Below, piece by piece: positions 43,146-51,711 of a stretch of DNA of 64,000 nt. Location: the NCBI GenBank assembly GCA_964636225.1, contig CAZWQM010000003.1, forward strand, positions 79,810 to 143,809, in the 5' to 3' direction. Made by a program: the position numbers and the translations under genes. The notes under the pieces were generated by a model. It saw only the letters and a list, made by a program, of their open reading frames with translations, made no database searches and was not told the DNA's origin. The DNA comes from UBA1858 sp964636225 (GTDB lineage Bacteria > Pseudomonadota > Gammaproteobacteria > UBA4575). How positions within the stretch are numbered: the stretch's first letter is position 1; every line of letters starts with the position of its first letter.

Positions 43146-44663
43146 ATGCAAACATTAACAGAGAAACTCAAAAGCCATGTCAATCTGTCAATGGCCAGTA
43201 TGTTTTTCGGTTTGAGCTTATCCATTTTCAGCCTCTTTGTTAGCAATCGTTCTGCATGGCTGTTATGTGCCGGGCTCGCCCTGATTTCAATTGCATTCTG
43301 GAACCTATGGTCCAGTTATATTATTCCCGCACAACGGGTAAAAAACTGGACACAAATGATCCGCGCCGGCGAAATGGGCGCCAAATTTAATCACAAGCCG
43401 ATTGGTGACTACGTCAGTATTTATCAGGATCTGCAGTTTATTGGTGAAATGCTGCATTCCCTATCCAGTAATGCTGAAACTCAGGTACAAAAACATACCG
43501 ACTACATTGCACAGAAAACTCGTTCACTTTCCATCCTGTATGACGTCGCCAATAGTATTAACTTATCCCGGGATGTTGACTCATTATTAAGACAGTTTCT
43601 TTTTAACATTACCGAACTGGTTGATGCACAAGCCGCTGTGGCCTATCTGGTTAATAATGATAATGACGTAGAGCTACTGACACACATTAACTGCAATGAA
43701 GAACTGATTTCCGGGCATGCGAGAAACTGCCTGATAAACCGCAGCAGTAACACTCGAGAAAATAGACTTGGAATATTGAATGTCGAGCTGCAGGATTGCG
43801 AAGCAGGCTTCTGCCAAAAATATTTCAACTCAAAAAATATATGTAAGCTGGTGATACCTCTGCAATACCAGGAAAAATTATTAGGCGCTTATATCTTTTA
43901 TGTTTATAAAGACTCGCTCAATGATTTTGAAGACTTCAATGAGCTATTCACCAGTATTGGCCGACATCTGGGCGCCGCCATAGAAAAGTCACATCTGGAT
44001 GAGGAAGCCACCGCCTTATCCATTCTGCGAGAACGCAATCATATTTCCAATGAACTGCACGATTCACTGGCGCAAACCCTCACCTGTATTCGCTTTCAAG
44101 TCCGCGTTCTGGATGAAACCCTGCATCAGGGTGATGAGGCACAAACTTGGGCTGAAATGGAACGCATTGAAGCTTCCATCAATGAAGCACACACGGAAAT
44201 TCGTGAGCTAATTTCTCACTTCAGATCACCCACCATTTCTGTCAGCCTCATATCCTCGGTTGAACAGACTATTGACCGTTTTCGCGAAGTCAATGATGAA
44301 ATTCAGGTGTTTTTTCAAAATGAATGGCCGGAAACCAACTTGCCAGCCGAAACAGAGTTCCATATTCTGCGTATAATCCAGGAATCACTGACCAATATCA
44401 GAAAACACAGTGACGCAGAAAATGTTCGCATAATGATGTGCTCAACCGGATTGGGCCGATACAAAGTTTTAATTGAAGACGATGGCGTCGGCTTTTCTAA
44501 ACCACCTACCAGCTACCATTCCGGAGAGCATGTAGGTCTTTCCATCATGCGTGACCGGGCCAAGCGTTTTGGCGGGGAATTTTCGGTAGAAAGTGAAGAA
44601 GGCGAAGGCACACGAATTGTTTTAGAATTCGAGGATAAGGCACACACCCATACAACCAACTAA
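43146..44663 (+). CDS. NarX-like sensor histidine kinase with GAF domain
   Basis: A 505-residue kinase. Two membrane helices (about residues 15-35 and 38-58) are joined by only a few residues, so there is no periplasmic nitrate-binding domain. A HAMP-like linker, a GAF domain (about residues 135-285) and a HisKA_3/HATPase_c module follow; phospho-acceptor His305 is in NELHDSLAQTL and the ATP site shows EDDGVGF. The GAF region has several cysteines (HINC, ARNC, DCEAGFCQ, NIC) that could sense redox state or bind metal or an Fe-S cluster. The partner regulator gene follows after 9 bases. Confidence 0.88.
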   Translation: MQTLTEKLKSHVNLSMASMFFGLSLSIFSLFVSNRSAWLLCAGLALISIAFWNLWSSYIIPAQRVKNWTQMIRAGEMGAKFNHKPIGDYVSIYQDLQFIGEMLHSLSSNAETQVQKHTDYIAQKTRSLSILYDVANSINLSRDVDSLLRQFLFNITELVDAQAAVAYLVNNDNDVELLTHINCNEELISGHARNCLINRSSNTRENRLGILNVELQDCEAGFCQKYFNSKNICKLVIPLQYQEKLLGAYIFYVYKDSLNDFEDFNELFTSIGRHLGAAIEKSHLDEEATALSILRERNHISNELHDSLAQTLTCIRFQVRVLDETLHQGDEAQTWAEMERIEASINEAHTEIRELISHFRSPTISVSLISSVEQTIDRFREVNDEIQVFFQNEWPETNLPAETEFHILRIIQESLTNIRKHSDAENVRIMMCSTGLGRYKVLIEDDGVGFSKPPTSYHSGEHVGLSIMRDRAKRFGGEFSVESEEGEGTRIVLEFEDKAHTHTTN

Positions 44664-44672
44664 TAACAGAGC

Positions 44673-45338
44673 ATGAATTCGAATTTACGCGTATTAATCA
44701 TTGATGACCACACACTGTTTAGAGATGGCTTACAGAGTCTGCTAGAACGACATCATATTGATGTTGTAGGCTCACTGGGCGATGGTCATGAGGGAATTCG
44801 ACTGGCTCAGGAATTAAAACCCGACATCGTCCTGCTGGATATGCGCATGCCCGGGCTATCAGGTCTGGAAGTACTAAAACAGCTACAACAAAATAACTTT
44901 GAAGCCCCTATTGCTATGTTGACGACCAGTAACGATGAACGCGATTTAGTCGAAGCACTGCGTAATGGCGCCAAAGGTTATCTGTTAAAAGATATGGAAC
45001 CAGATGATCTGGTCGCAGCATTACGTGAAATTGTCAAAGGCGAAACGGTAGTCGCTCCGAACCTCACACAAATTCTGGCACGCGTTGTCAAAGGTGAGCA
45101 CATTCTCGAATCCGAACCCAGCCCGATTGATGATCTGACACCACGCGAAGCAGAAATTCTGAGTCTGTTGGCAGAGGGTCAGAGCAATAAAGTCATTGCC
45201 CGAAATCTTGGTATTTCAGACGGCACTGTAAAGCTGCATGTGAAAGCCATCTTGCGCAAATTGAATATTCATTCGCGTGTGGAAGCCGCGGTGATTGCCG
45301 TCGAACAGGGACTGCGCGGCAATAAAAAACCTCTTTAA
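44673..45338 (+). CDS. NarL-type response regulator
   Basis: A 221-residue regulator with a receiver domain (phospho-acceptor Asp56 in VLLDMRMPG; conserved Lys in GYLLKDME) and a C-terminal LuxR-type helix-turn-helix (about residues 150-215; LTPREAEILSLLAEGQSNKVIARNLGISDGTVKLHVKAIL). It pairs with the upstream kinase. Targets may include the following rhodanese and nearby redox genes, but no binding sites were identified. Confidence 0.92.
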   Translation: MNSNLRVLIIDDHTLFRDGLQSLLERHHIDVVGSLGDGHEGIRLAQELKPDIVLLDMRMPGLSGLEVLKQLQQNNFEAPIAMLTTSNDERDLVEALRNGAKGYLLKDMEPDDLVAALREIVKGETVVAPNLTQILARVVKGEHILESEPSPIDDLTPREAEILSLLAEGQSNKVIARNLGISDGTVKLHVKAILRKLNIHSRVEAAVIAVEQGLRGNKKPL

Positions 45339-45345
45339 ACACCCT

Positions 45346-45789
45346 ATGAAAACTTTTGATCAACTTGTTGCAGACGCAGCAATGCACATTACAGAACTCA
45401 TGCCTTGGGATCTTGCAGAACTGATCGAAAACAATCAGGCAGCGTTGTTAATTGACGTTCGTGAACCTGAAGAATTCAATGCCATGCACATTGCAAGTTC
45501 GATTAATATTCCTCGCGGAATTTTAGAAGCCGCTTCGGAAGCAGGCTACGATGAAACCAACTCTGAACTGGCCGGTGCACGTGATAAAAATGTTATTGTG
45601 ATTTGTCGATCAGGCAAACGCAGCTGCCTCGCAGCTCACACACTGCAGCAACTCGGTTTTAAAAATGCATCCTCGCTCAAAACAGGTTTGCGTGGCTGGA
45701 ATGACTATGACCAACCCATGATGGACCAACAAGGGCTTGAGGTTGATACGGATGAGGCTGAAGAATTTCTGCGCCCCAAAGTGGGTTAA
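45346..45789 (+). CDS. Rhodanese-like sulfurtransferase domain protein
   Basis: A 147-residue single-domain rhodanese. LIDVREPEEFNAMHIASSINIPRG and the active-site loop VICRSGKRS with Cys87 are present, with LKTGLRGWNDY near the end. It probably carries persulfide sulfur. The ATG at 45346, 8 bases after the response-regulator stop, is chosen over an upstream in-frame ATG inside that gene. Its position behind a two-component system and near a DsrN/DsrR-like pair fits sulfur metabolism, by inference. Confidence 0.88.
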   Translation: MKTFDQLVADAAMHITELMPWDLAELIENNQAALLIDVREPEEFNAMHIASSINIPRGILEAASEAGYDETNSELAGARDKNVIVICRSGKRSCLAAHTLQQLGFKNASSLKTGLRGWNDYDQPMMDQQGLEVDTDEAEEFLRPKVG

Positions 45790-45847
45790 GCACGGCACTT
45801 GTATTCAGCACTCACAAGCACAGACATTCACGCATTTCTCATTCATA

Positions 45848-45934
45848 ATGAACCCGTTACGATATCTGTTGATTGGTGCAGTACTGGTCGTCATTCTGGT
45901 ATGGACTGCATTTTTTGCCGCTGGAATTTTGTAG
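45848..45934 (+). CDS. Tiny single-span membrane protein
   Basis: A 28-codon frame encoding MNPLRYLLIGAVLVVILVWTAFFAAGIL, almost entirely one hydrophobic helix with a basic N-terminus. It lies 58 bases after the rhodanese gene and 22 before another small membrane-protein frame. Membrane character of two adjacent tiny frames supports real genes, but no ribosome site is strong and no family is recognised. Confidence 0.4.
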   Translation: MNPLRYLLIGAVLVVILVWTAFFAAGIL

Positions 45935-45956
45935 CTTTTTAACAGACACTGATTAT

Positions 45957-46124
45957 ATGAAATTAAGACCCTGGCAAAGAAACCGGTTGGCACTGGTAGC
46001 CGTACTTCTGGGAGTTGTGCTAACCGTGAATTACTCAGGCTTTAGCAACGCACAGATACTGTCTCTGATTGCGTTGTATTTTTTGTTGTTTTTTCTCTAC
46101 GTAAGATATTTCAATCGCTACTGA
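45957..46124 (+). CDS. Small two-span membrane protein
   Basis: A 55-residue frame from ATG 45957. After a basic start (MKLRPWQRNR) it has two hydrophobic helices (about residues 11-26 and 33-50) ending YVRYFNRY. It follows the 28-residue frame and is convergent with the S24 peptidase gene. No family is recognised; the positively charged ends and helix spacing look like a genuine inner-membrane microprotein. Confidence 0.5.
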   Translation: MKLRPWQRNRLALVAVLLGVVLTVNYSGFSNAQILSLIALYFLLFFLYVRYFNRY

Positions 46125-46185
46125 TAGCGATTCATCAAAGACCGTATCTTCTAAATGCCGAAAAACAGCCTAAATACTCTGGCCT

Positions 46186-46530
46186 TTAATCGTAGTGTTT
46201 ATGATATTTTCTACGCGTACCAGCACGCTGGGTAATAATGCCCCTCACGGCACTCACATCAGAAATTTCAATGGATTGATAACCCTGATTCACCGCTTTT
46301 AGCAGCAGTTTTTCATTTTCCTTAAAAAACTGGCGGAATATAAATTCTCCATTAACTTCTGCAATTACATACTTGCCGTTTTCCACATTTGCGGCAGGGT
46401 CGATAATAATAATGCATCCATCCTTAAACTCAGGCTCCATGCTATCGCCCAGCACACGTAACGCAAATGGTTCGTCACTGGCACAGCCGCTACTGTTATC
46501 AAGGTCTAGCAGTTCAGATGTCTCAGTCAT
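46186..46530 (-). CDS. S24/LexA-type peptidase domain protein without DNA-binding domain
   Basis: A 114-residue protein covering only the S24 catalytic fold: LRVLGDSMEPEFKDGCIIIIDPA holds the serine (GDSMEP) and GKYVIAEV holds the catalytic lysine. Proteins of the LexA/UmuD family use this dyad for self-cleavage, but this one has no helix-turn-helix and no UmuD-type cleavage arm. The ATG at 46530 (MTETSELLD) is 4 bases after the ABC exporter stop codon; a start at 46551 would overlap that gene. Role unknown. Confidence 0.75.
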   Translation of the reverse strand: MTETSELLDLDNSSGCASDEPFALRVLGDSMEPEFKDGCIIIIDPAANVENGKYVIAEVNGEFIFRQFFKENEKLLLKAVNQGYQSIEISDVSAVRGIITQRAGTRRKYHKHYD

Positions 46531-46534
46531 ATTC

Positions 46535-48337
46535 CTAACCTGTCGATTCAAGCTGTTCGTTGTCTTTTTGCTGTAGTGTCCATAATCGCGAGTATAGCTT
46601 ATTGTCTAACAGTAATTGAGCATGGGTGCCTTGTTCAACCACTTTGCCCGCATTTATCACATATATTTGATCTGCATCAACAATGGTTGATAAGCGATGC
46701 GCAATCATCAGCGAAGTAACATTTTTGGTAACTTTCTGTATCGCCTTCATTACTGCCATTTCGGTATTGGTATCCAGACTTGAGGTGGCTTCATCAAACA
46801 CAATTATTTTAGGCTTCTTCAGAATCGCTCGTGCAATGGCCACCCGCTGCACTTCCCCGCCAGATAATTTAAGGCCGCGCTCGCCTACCACAGTATTCAA
46901 GCCATCAGGCAACTTGGCCACAAGTGCATCCAGGTTAGCCAGCGATATGGCCTGCAACAGTTCCTGCTCACTGGCTTCAGGATTACCATACTGCACGTTA
47001 AAACGAATGGTTTCATTAAATAGCATCGTATCCTGCGGCACCATGCTGATATATTTGCGAAGACTGTCCTGACGGCAGTGGGCAATGTTTTCCCTGTCGA
47101 TATAAATAGCCCCTTCACTGGCATCATAAAAGCGGAGTAGTAACCGCGCGATGGTGGACTTGCCCGAACCTGAAGGGCCAACCACCGCCACTTTTTCCCC
47201 CGGGTTTATTTGCAGTGATATGTGATCAAGGATGTTGCGCTCCGGTGTGTAGAAAAAGCTCACGTCTTTAAACTGAATCGCACCTTCAGAAATTTTCAAT
47301 TCCTGCGCATTAGGCGCATCCTGAACTTCCGGCGACTCCTCCAGCAGTTTTGCCAGCAAATCCATATCTGCCAGCGAATAGGTAATTTGTCGATACACAA
47401 TACCCAACATATTCATGGGTACAAACAGTTGCAGCATTAATGCGTTCACCAGCACCAGATCGCCAATCGTCATATTGCCGTCCACCACACCCTGTGCCGC
47501 AAAGATCATAATGCCAGTCACGCCTAGTGCGATAATCGCTGCCTGTCCAAAATTGAGAAGGGACATCGTGAATGTGCTTTTCACTGATGCCTGTTCCCAT
47601 TCACTCAGAGTCTTTGTGTAGCGATTCACCTCGTAGTTTTCGTTATTAAAATATTTGACTGTTTCATAGTTCAACAGGCTGTCGACAGCCTGTGAGTGCG
47701 CTTGGGAATCCAGTTTGTTGGCCAGATGACGGTAATGCATACGCCAATTGGTAAACAGCACTGTGAACACCACATACACCACCACTGTCGCCAGGGTAAT
47801 AAGTGTGAACTGGGGTTTATAGGCGCTGAATAAAATCGCTGTTACCAGAACAATTTCAAATATGGTGGGTATAACGATGAATACAAAATAGTTGGATAAA
47901 GAGCTTAAGCTCTGGGTGCCCCGTTCCAGATCACGCGTCACCGAACCCGTGCGTCGATCCAGATGAAAGCGAAGAGACAACTGGTGCAGGTGCGACAGCA
48001 CCTCGGAAGACAAACGTCGAATGGCATGAAAGCGCGCCCGTGCAAACAAAATATCACGCAATTCGTTGAATAGTCCAGTGGAAAGGCGCAGCGCACCATA
48101 ACCTAATAACAGCACAATCGGCAGCTGCAGGACGATTTTTTCAACATCCAGCGAATCGACAATATGTTTCAGCAGCAATGGTACACCAACGGTGGCCATT
48201 TTTGCGGCGATTAAACAGGCCAGGGCCAGCAATATGCGGCCGCGAAATTCCCACAGATACGGAAATAGCCGACGTAAATTTTTCCAGTCGGTGCGGGTAG
48301 TGTGCGGGTCTTCCGTGCGCGCATGCATTCCCTTCAT
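46535..48337 (-). CDS. Atm1/HMT1-type ABC exporter (fused permease and ATPase)
   Basis: A 600-residue half-transporter with six membrane helices (about residues 30-330) and a nucleotide-binding domain (about 355-590). Walker A GPSGSGKSTIARLL, signature LSGGEVQRVAIARAIL, Walker B IIVFDEATSSLD and the H-loop AHRLST are intact. The N-terminal sequence YLWEFRGRILLALACLIAAKMATVGVPLLLKHIVDSLD is characteristic of the bacterial Atm1/heavy-metal-tolerance group, which exports glutathione-linked metal or sulfur compounds. Substrate is inferred from the family. Confidence 0.87.
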   Translation of the reverse strand: MKGMHARTEDPHTTRTDWKNLRRLFPYLWEFRGRILLALACLIAAKMATVGVPLLLKHIVDSLDVEKIVLQLPIVLLLGYGALRLSTGLFNELRDILFARARFHAIRRLSSEVLSHLHQLSLRFHLDRRTGSVTRDLERGTQSLSSLSNYFVFIVIPTIFEIVLVTAILFSAYKPQFTLITLATVVVYVVFTVLFTNWRMHYRHLANKLDSQAHSQAVDSLLNYETVKYFNNENYEVNRYTKTLSEWEQASVKSTFTMSLLNFGQAAIIALGVTGIMIFAAQGVVDGNMTIGDLVLVNALMLQLFVPMNMLGIVYRQITYSLADMDLLAKLLEESPEVQDAPNAQELKISEGAIQFKDVSFFYTPERNILDHISLQINPGEKVAVVGPSGSGKSTIARLLLRFYDASEGAIYIDRENIAHCRQDSLRKYISMVPQDTMLFNETIRFNVQYGNPEASEQELLQAISLANLDALVAKLPDGLNTVVGERGLKLSGGEVQRVAIARAILKKPKIIVFDEATSSLDTNTEMAVMKAIQKVTKNVTSLMIAHRLSTIVDADQIYVINAGKVVEQGTHAQLLLDNKLYSRLWTLQQKDNEQLESTG

Positions 48338-48502
48338 GACAGTATTTTGTCCTTATTGTTTAATATTTTCTTATCAATTTATTTAATAAAAAAATTCTAT
48401 GTAAATTGATCAACTAATTTTCAACGCGGTCAGAATCGAGCTAAAAATTGTAACTACGCGATAGTACACATTATTTTTATTTCAGGCGGTTTATTTCACA
48501 AG

Positions 48503-48534
48503 TTATCCACAGCTTACTGACACCTCTATCCACA
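48503..48534 (+). promoter_or_regulatory. DnaA boxes upstream of nrdA
   Basis: A perfect DnaA box TTATCCACA lies at 48503-48511, and CTATCCACA (8 of 9 matches) at 48526-48534. They precede the nrdA promoter, as in E. coli where DnaA-ATP regulates nrdAB. The region is only about 150 bases from nrdA and shows no other signs of a replication origin. Confidence 0.6.
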
Positions 48535-48577
48535 ATATATTGGGGTTGACGGCGGATCCCACCTCAACTTATAGTGT
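48530..48577 (+). promoter_or_regulatory. nrdAB promoter flanked by two NrdR boxes
   Basis: Two 16-base elements match the NrdR consensus ACACWATATATWGTGT: 48530-48545 (13 of 16) and 48562-48577 (12 of 16). Their starts are 32 bases apart, about three helical turns, the usual geometry. A promoter lies between: TTGACG at 48546-48551 and TATAGT at 48570-48575, 18 bases apart, with box 2 covering the -10. The arrangement predicts repression of nrdAB by NrdR. The rest of the 48338-48658 gap is AT-rich with nothing else recognised. Confidence 0.7.
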
Positions 48578-48658
48578 TGGCTGCTTGGGAGGCCCTTATG
48601 CCACTCCTTTGATAACAAAAAAATCTATAAATAATCATAAAGTTCCAAGAGAGTCTTA

Positions 48659-51565
48659 ATGCAATCTAATAATACAACTACTTCCCAGGAAAACGGCCAT
48701 GCCGCGCCCTTTATAGATGCCCCCAGCAATGTGGAATTACAGTCCACAGCGCCCGGTCAGTACCGAGTGATTCGCCGTAATGGAAAAGTCACCAGTTTTG
48801 ACCAAAGCAAAATCAAAATTGCTGTGACCAAGGCTTTCCTCGCTGTAGAGGGGGGCGAAGCCGCTGCATCCAAACGTGTGCATGATACCGTGGAAGTACT
48901 CAGCACTCACATCAAGAGTGCTCTCACCCGCAACAAACCAGACGGCGGCACCTTCCACATCGAAGACATTCAGGACCAGGTAGAACTTGCCCTGATGAGA
49001 GAAGGTCACCATAAGATTGCTCGTGCGTACGTGCTTTACCGCGAACGTCGCGCACAGGAACGTGCTGAGAAACGCGCGCAGGCCAATGCTTCAGAAACAA
49101 ACCTGCCCGACAGCTCTGGAATCAACGTTACGGATGCTGACGGCCAGATCAAACCTCTTGATATTCAAAGACTTAAAGAGGTCGTTGAAGACGCTTGCCT
49201 CAACCTGGAAAGCGTATCTGCACAACCGATTATCGACGAGACACTGCGCAATCTGTATGACGGCGTTCCTGAAAAAGAAGTATCTATCGCTGTCACCATG
49301 AGTGCACGCACTCTGATTGAGCGCGAGCCCAATTACACTTTTGTGGCCGCTCGCCTGTTACTGGACAATCTGCGTCGCGAAGCCCTCAGCCACCTGCATG
49401 GCCAGCCTCGCCAGGCGACACATCAGGAAATGGACACAGAATACCCCGGTTACTTTGAGCGCTATATTGAAGAGGCGGCAAAGCTGCAACTGATCGACCC
49501 CAAACTGGCTGAAGACTACGACCTGAAAGCTCTGGGTGCCGCACTGGAACCTTCGCGTGATTACCAGTTTACTTATTTGGGCCTGCAGACCCTTTACGAC
49601 CGTTACTTTATTCATACTGAAGAAGGCACCCGCATTGAACTGCCTCAGGTATTCTTCATGCGTGTCGCCATGGGATTGGCCATTAGTGAAGTCGAACGTG
49701 AAAAACGCACTATTGAGTTTTATCGTTTACTGTCTTCATTTGATTTTATGAGTTCAACACCAACGCTGTTTAACTCCGGAACATTACGTCCGCAACTATC
49801 TTCCTGCTACCTGACTACGGTGCCGGATGATCTTCACGGTATTTTTGATGCCGTCAAAGATGACGCCATGCTATCAAAATTTGCTGGCGGTCTGGGCAAT
49901 GACTGGTCTCGTGTGCGTGCCATGGGTTCGCACATCAAGGGCACCAATGGCAGATCTCAGGGTGTTGTGCCCTTCCTTAAAGTCGCTAACGACACTGCCG
50001 TAGCGGTCAATCAGGGCGGCAAGCGTAAAGGCGCCATGTGTGCTTATCTGGAAACATGGCATTTAGACATTGAAGAGTTCCTCGACCTGCGCAAAAACAC
50101 CGGCGATGATCGTCGACGTACTCATGATATGAATACCGCGAACTGGATTCCTGACCTGTTCATGAAACGTGTCAACCAGCAAGGCAACTGGACATTATTC
50201 TCGCCGGACGACACTCCCGATCTGCATGATCTTTACGGCGCAGAATTCGAAGCACGCTACTGCAAGTATGAACAAATGGCTGAAGCCGGCGAGCTGAAAA
50301 ATTACAAACGAATCCCCGCGAACGACTTGTGGCGCAAGATGCTAGGCATGTTGTACGAAACAGGTCACCCATGGATCACCTTTAAAGACCCCTGCAACAT
50401 TCGTTCTCCACAGGGTCATGTAGGGACCGTGCATTCATCCAACCTGTGTACAGAAATCACACTGAATACTTCGGATGATGAAATCGCCGTTTGCAATCTA
50501 GGTTCGGTGAATCTGGCGGCACATACCACTAAGAACGGACTGGACACAGAAAAGCTGCAAAAGACCATTAACACGGCGATTCGCATGCTTGACAACGTCA
50601 TCGACTACAACTACTACAGTGTTAACAAGGCACGCACATCTAACCTGCGTCACCGACCTATTGGTCTGGGTCTTATGGGCTTTCAGGATGCGCTGTACAA
50701 GTTACGCATTCCTTATGCCAGTGCAGAGGCGGTTGAGTTTGCGGATGTATCAATGGAAACCATCAGTTACTACGCGATTCAGGCCTCTACGGATCTTGCC
50801 GCCGAGCGAGGTAGTTACCTGTCTTATGAAGGTTCATTATGGTCACAGGGTATTTTACCCATTGACTCGCTGGAACTACTGGCCAAGGAACGTGATGGCC
50901 TTTTGAAAGTCGATAACTCATCCACACTGGATTGGGAGGCACTACGCACTCGCGTGAAATCCGTGGGTATGCGCAACTCAAATACCATGGCAATTGCGCC
51001 GACTGCGACTATTTCCAATATTTGCGGTATCACCCAGAGTATTGAGCCGACTTATCAGAACCTGTTTGTGAAGTCGAACCTGTCAGGGGAATTTACGGTT
51101 TCCAACCCATACCTGATCTCTGATCTGAAGCGACTTAATTTATGGGATAACGTCATGATCAACGACCTCAAATACTACGATGGCAGTGTGCAGAACATTG
51201 ACCGCGTGCCCGAGGAAGTGAAGAACATTTATCGAACTGCGTTTGAAATTGATCCACGCTGGTTAATTGAAGCGGCTTCACGCCGCCAGAAATGGATTGA
51301 TCAGGCCCAGTCACTCAATCTGTATATGGCTGAACCATCCGGACAGAAGATGGACAATCTTTACAAATTAGCCTGGGTGCGTGGATTAAAGACAACGTAT
51401 TACCTGCGTTCCATGGGTGCGACTCATGTAGAAAAAAGCACCATGCAAAACCACCGCGAAGGCAAATTGAATGCTGTACAGCAATCCGAAGTAGTTCAAG
51501 TCAATGGCAGCAGCGCACCCAGCGCATGCTCATTGCTTGACCCTGATTGCGAAGCTTGCCAGTAA
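48659..51565 (+). CDS. nrdA: Class Ia ribonucleotide reductase, large subunit, with two ATP-cone domains
   Basis: A 968-residue alpha subunit reducing ribonucleoside diphosphates. Two N-terminal ATP-cone regions are apparent (YRVIRRNGKVTSFDQSKIKIAVTKAF at about residues 33-58, and a second from about 160 with PLDIQRLKEVVEDACLNL), an arrangement known from Pseudomonas NrdA. The catalytic barrel has the paired active-site cysteine in QLSSCYLTTV and the NLCTEITLNTSDDEIAVCNLGSVNL loop; the C-terminal redox pair is in DPDCEACQ. nrdB follows 146 bases later. Confidence 0.96.
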   Translation: MQSNNTTTSQENGHAAPFIDAPSNVELQSTAPGQYRVIRRNGKVTSFDQSKIKIAVTKAFLAVEGGEAAASKRVHDTVEVLSTHIKSALTRNKPDGGTFHIEDIQDQVELALMREGHHKIARAYVLYRERRAQERAEKRAQANASETNLPDSSGINVTDADGQIKPLDIQRLKEVVEDACLNLESVSAQPIIDETLRNLYDGVPEKEVSIAVTMSARTLIEREPNYTFVAARLLLDNLRREALSHLHGQPRQATHQEMDTEYPGYFERYIEEAAKLQLIDPKLAEDYDLKALGAALEPSRDYQFTYLGLQTLYDRYFIHTEEGTRIELPQVFFMRVAMGLAISEVEREKRTIEFYRLLSSFDFMSSTPTLFNSGTLRPQLSSCYLTTVPDDLHGIFDAVKDDAMLSKFAGGLGNDWSRVRAMGSHIKGTNGRSQGVVPFLKVANDTAVAVNQGGKRKGAMCAYLETWHLDIEEFLDLRKNTGDDRRRTHDMNTANWIPDLFMKRVNQQGNWTLFSPDDTPDLHDLYGAEFEARYCKYEQMAEAGELKNYKRIPANDLWRKMLGMLYETGHPWITFKDPCNIRSPQGHVGTVHSSNLCTEITLNTSDDEIAVCNLGSVNLAAHTTKNGLDTEKLQKTINTAIRMLDNVIDYNYYSVNKARTSNLRHRPIGLGLMGFQDALYKLRIPYASAEAVEFADVSMETISYYAIQASTDLAAERGSYLSYEGSLWSQGILPIDSLELLAKERDGLLKVDNSSTLDWEALRTRVKSVGMRNSNTMAIAPTATISNICGITQSIEPTYQNLFVKSNLSGEFTVSNPYLISDLKRLNLWDNVMINDLKYYDGSVQNIDRVPEEVKNIYRTAFEIDPRWLIEAASRRQKWIDQAQSLNLYMAEPSGQKMDNLYKLAWVRGLKTTYYLRSMGATHVEKSTMQNHREGKLNAVQQSEVVQVNGSSAPSACSLLDPDCEACQ

Positions 51566-51615
51566 TCGTAAAGCCGGCTGGTAAAAAACTTGCGGAAACG
51601 CAACTAGAGGAGAAA

Positions 51616-51675
51616 GGGTGCCCTGAGCACCCTGAATAAAGCAAAAGGCGTTGTTACATCCCAGTGTAGCAACGT
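51616..51675 (+). other. Two hairpins in the nrdA-nrdB spacer
   Basis: GGGTGC/GCACCC (51616-51632, 5-base loop) and a roughly 10-bp stem between 51648 and 51675 (CGTTGTTACA with TGTAGCAACG, one G-U pair) lie in the 146-base spacer. Neither is followed by a T-run. They may influence mRNA processing or the ratio of the two subunits; this is inference. Confidence 0.4.
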
Positions 51676-51711
51676 CCTTTCACACACAATAATAAAAAGG
51701 AGAACCATCAA

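Noticed and set aside
48500..48540. Replication origin because of DnaA boxes
   Set aside because: Only two boxes, next to nrdA where DnaA control is expected, and no dnaA, dnaN, gidA or AT-rich unwinding region nearby.
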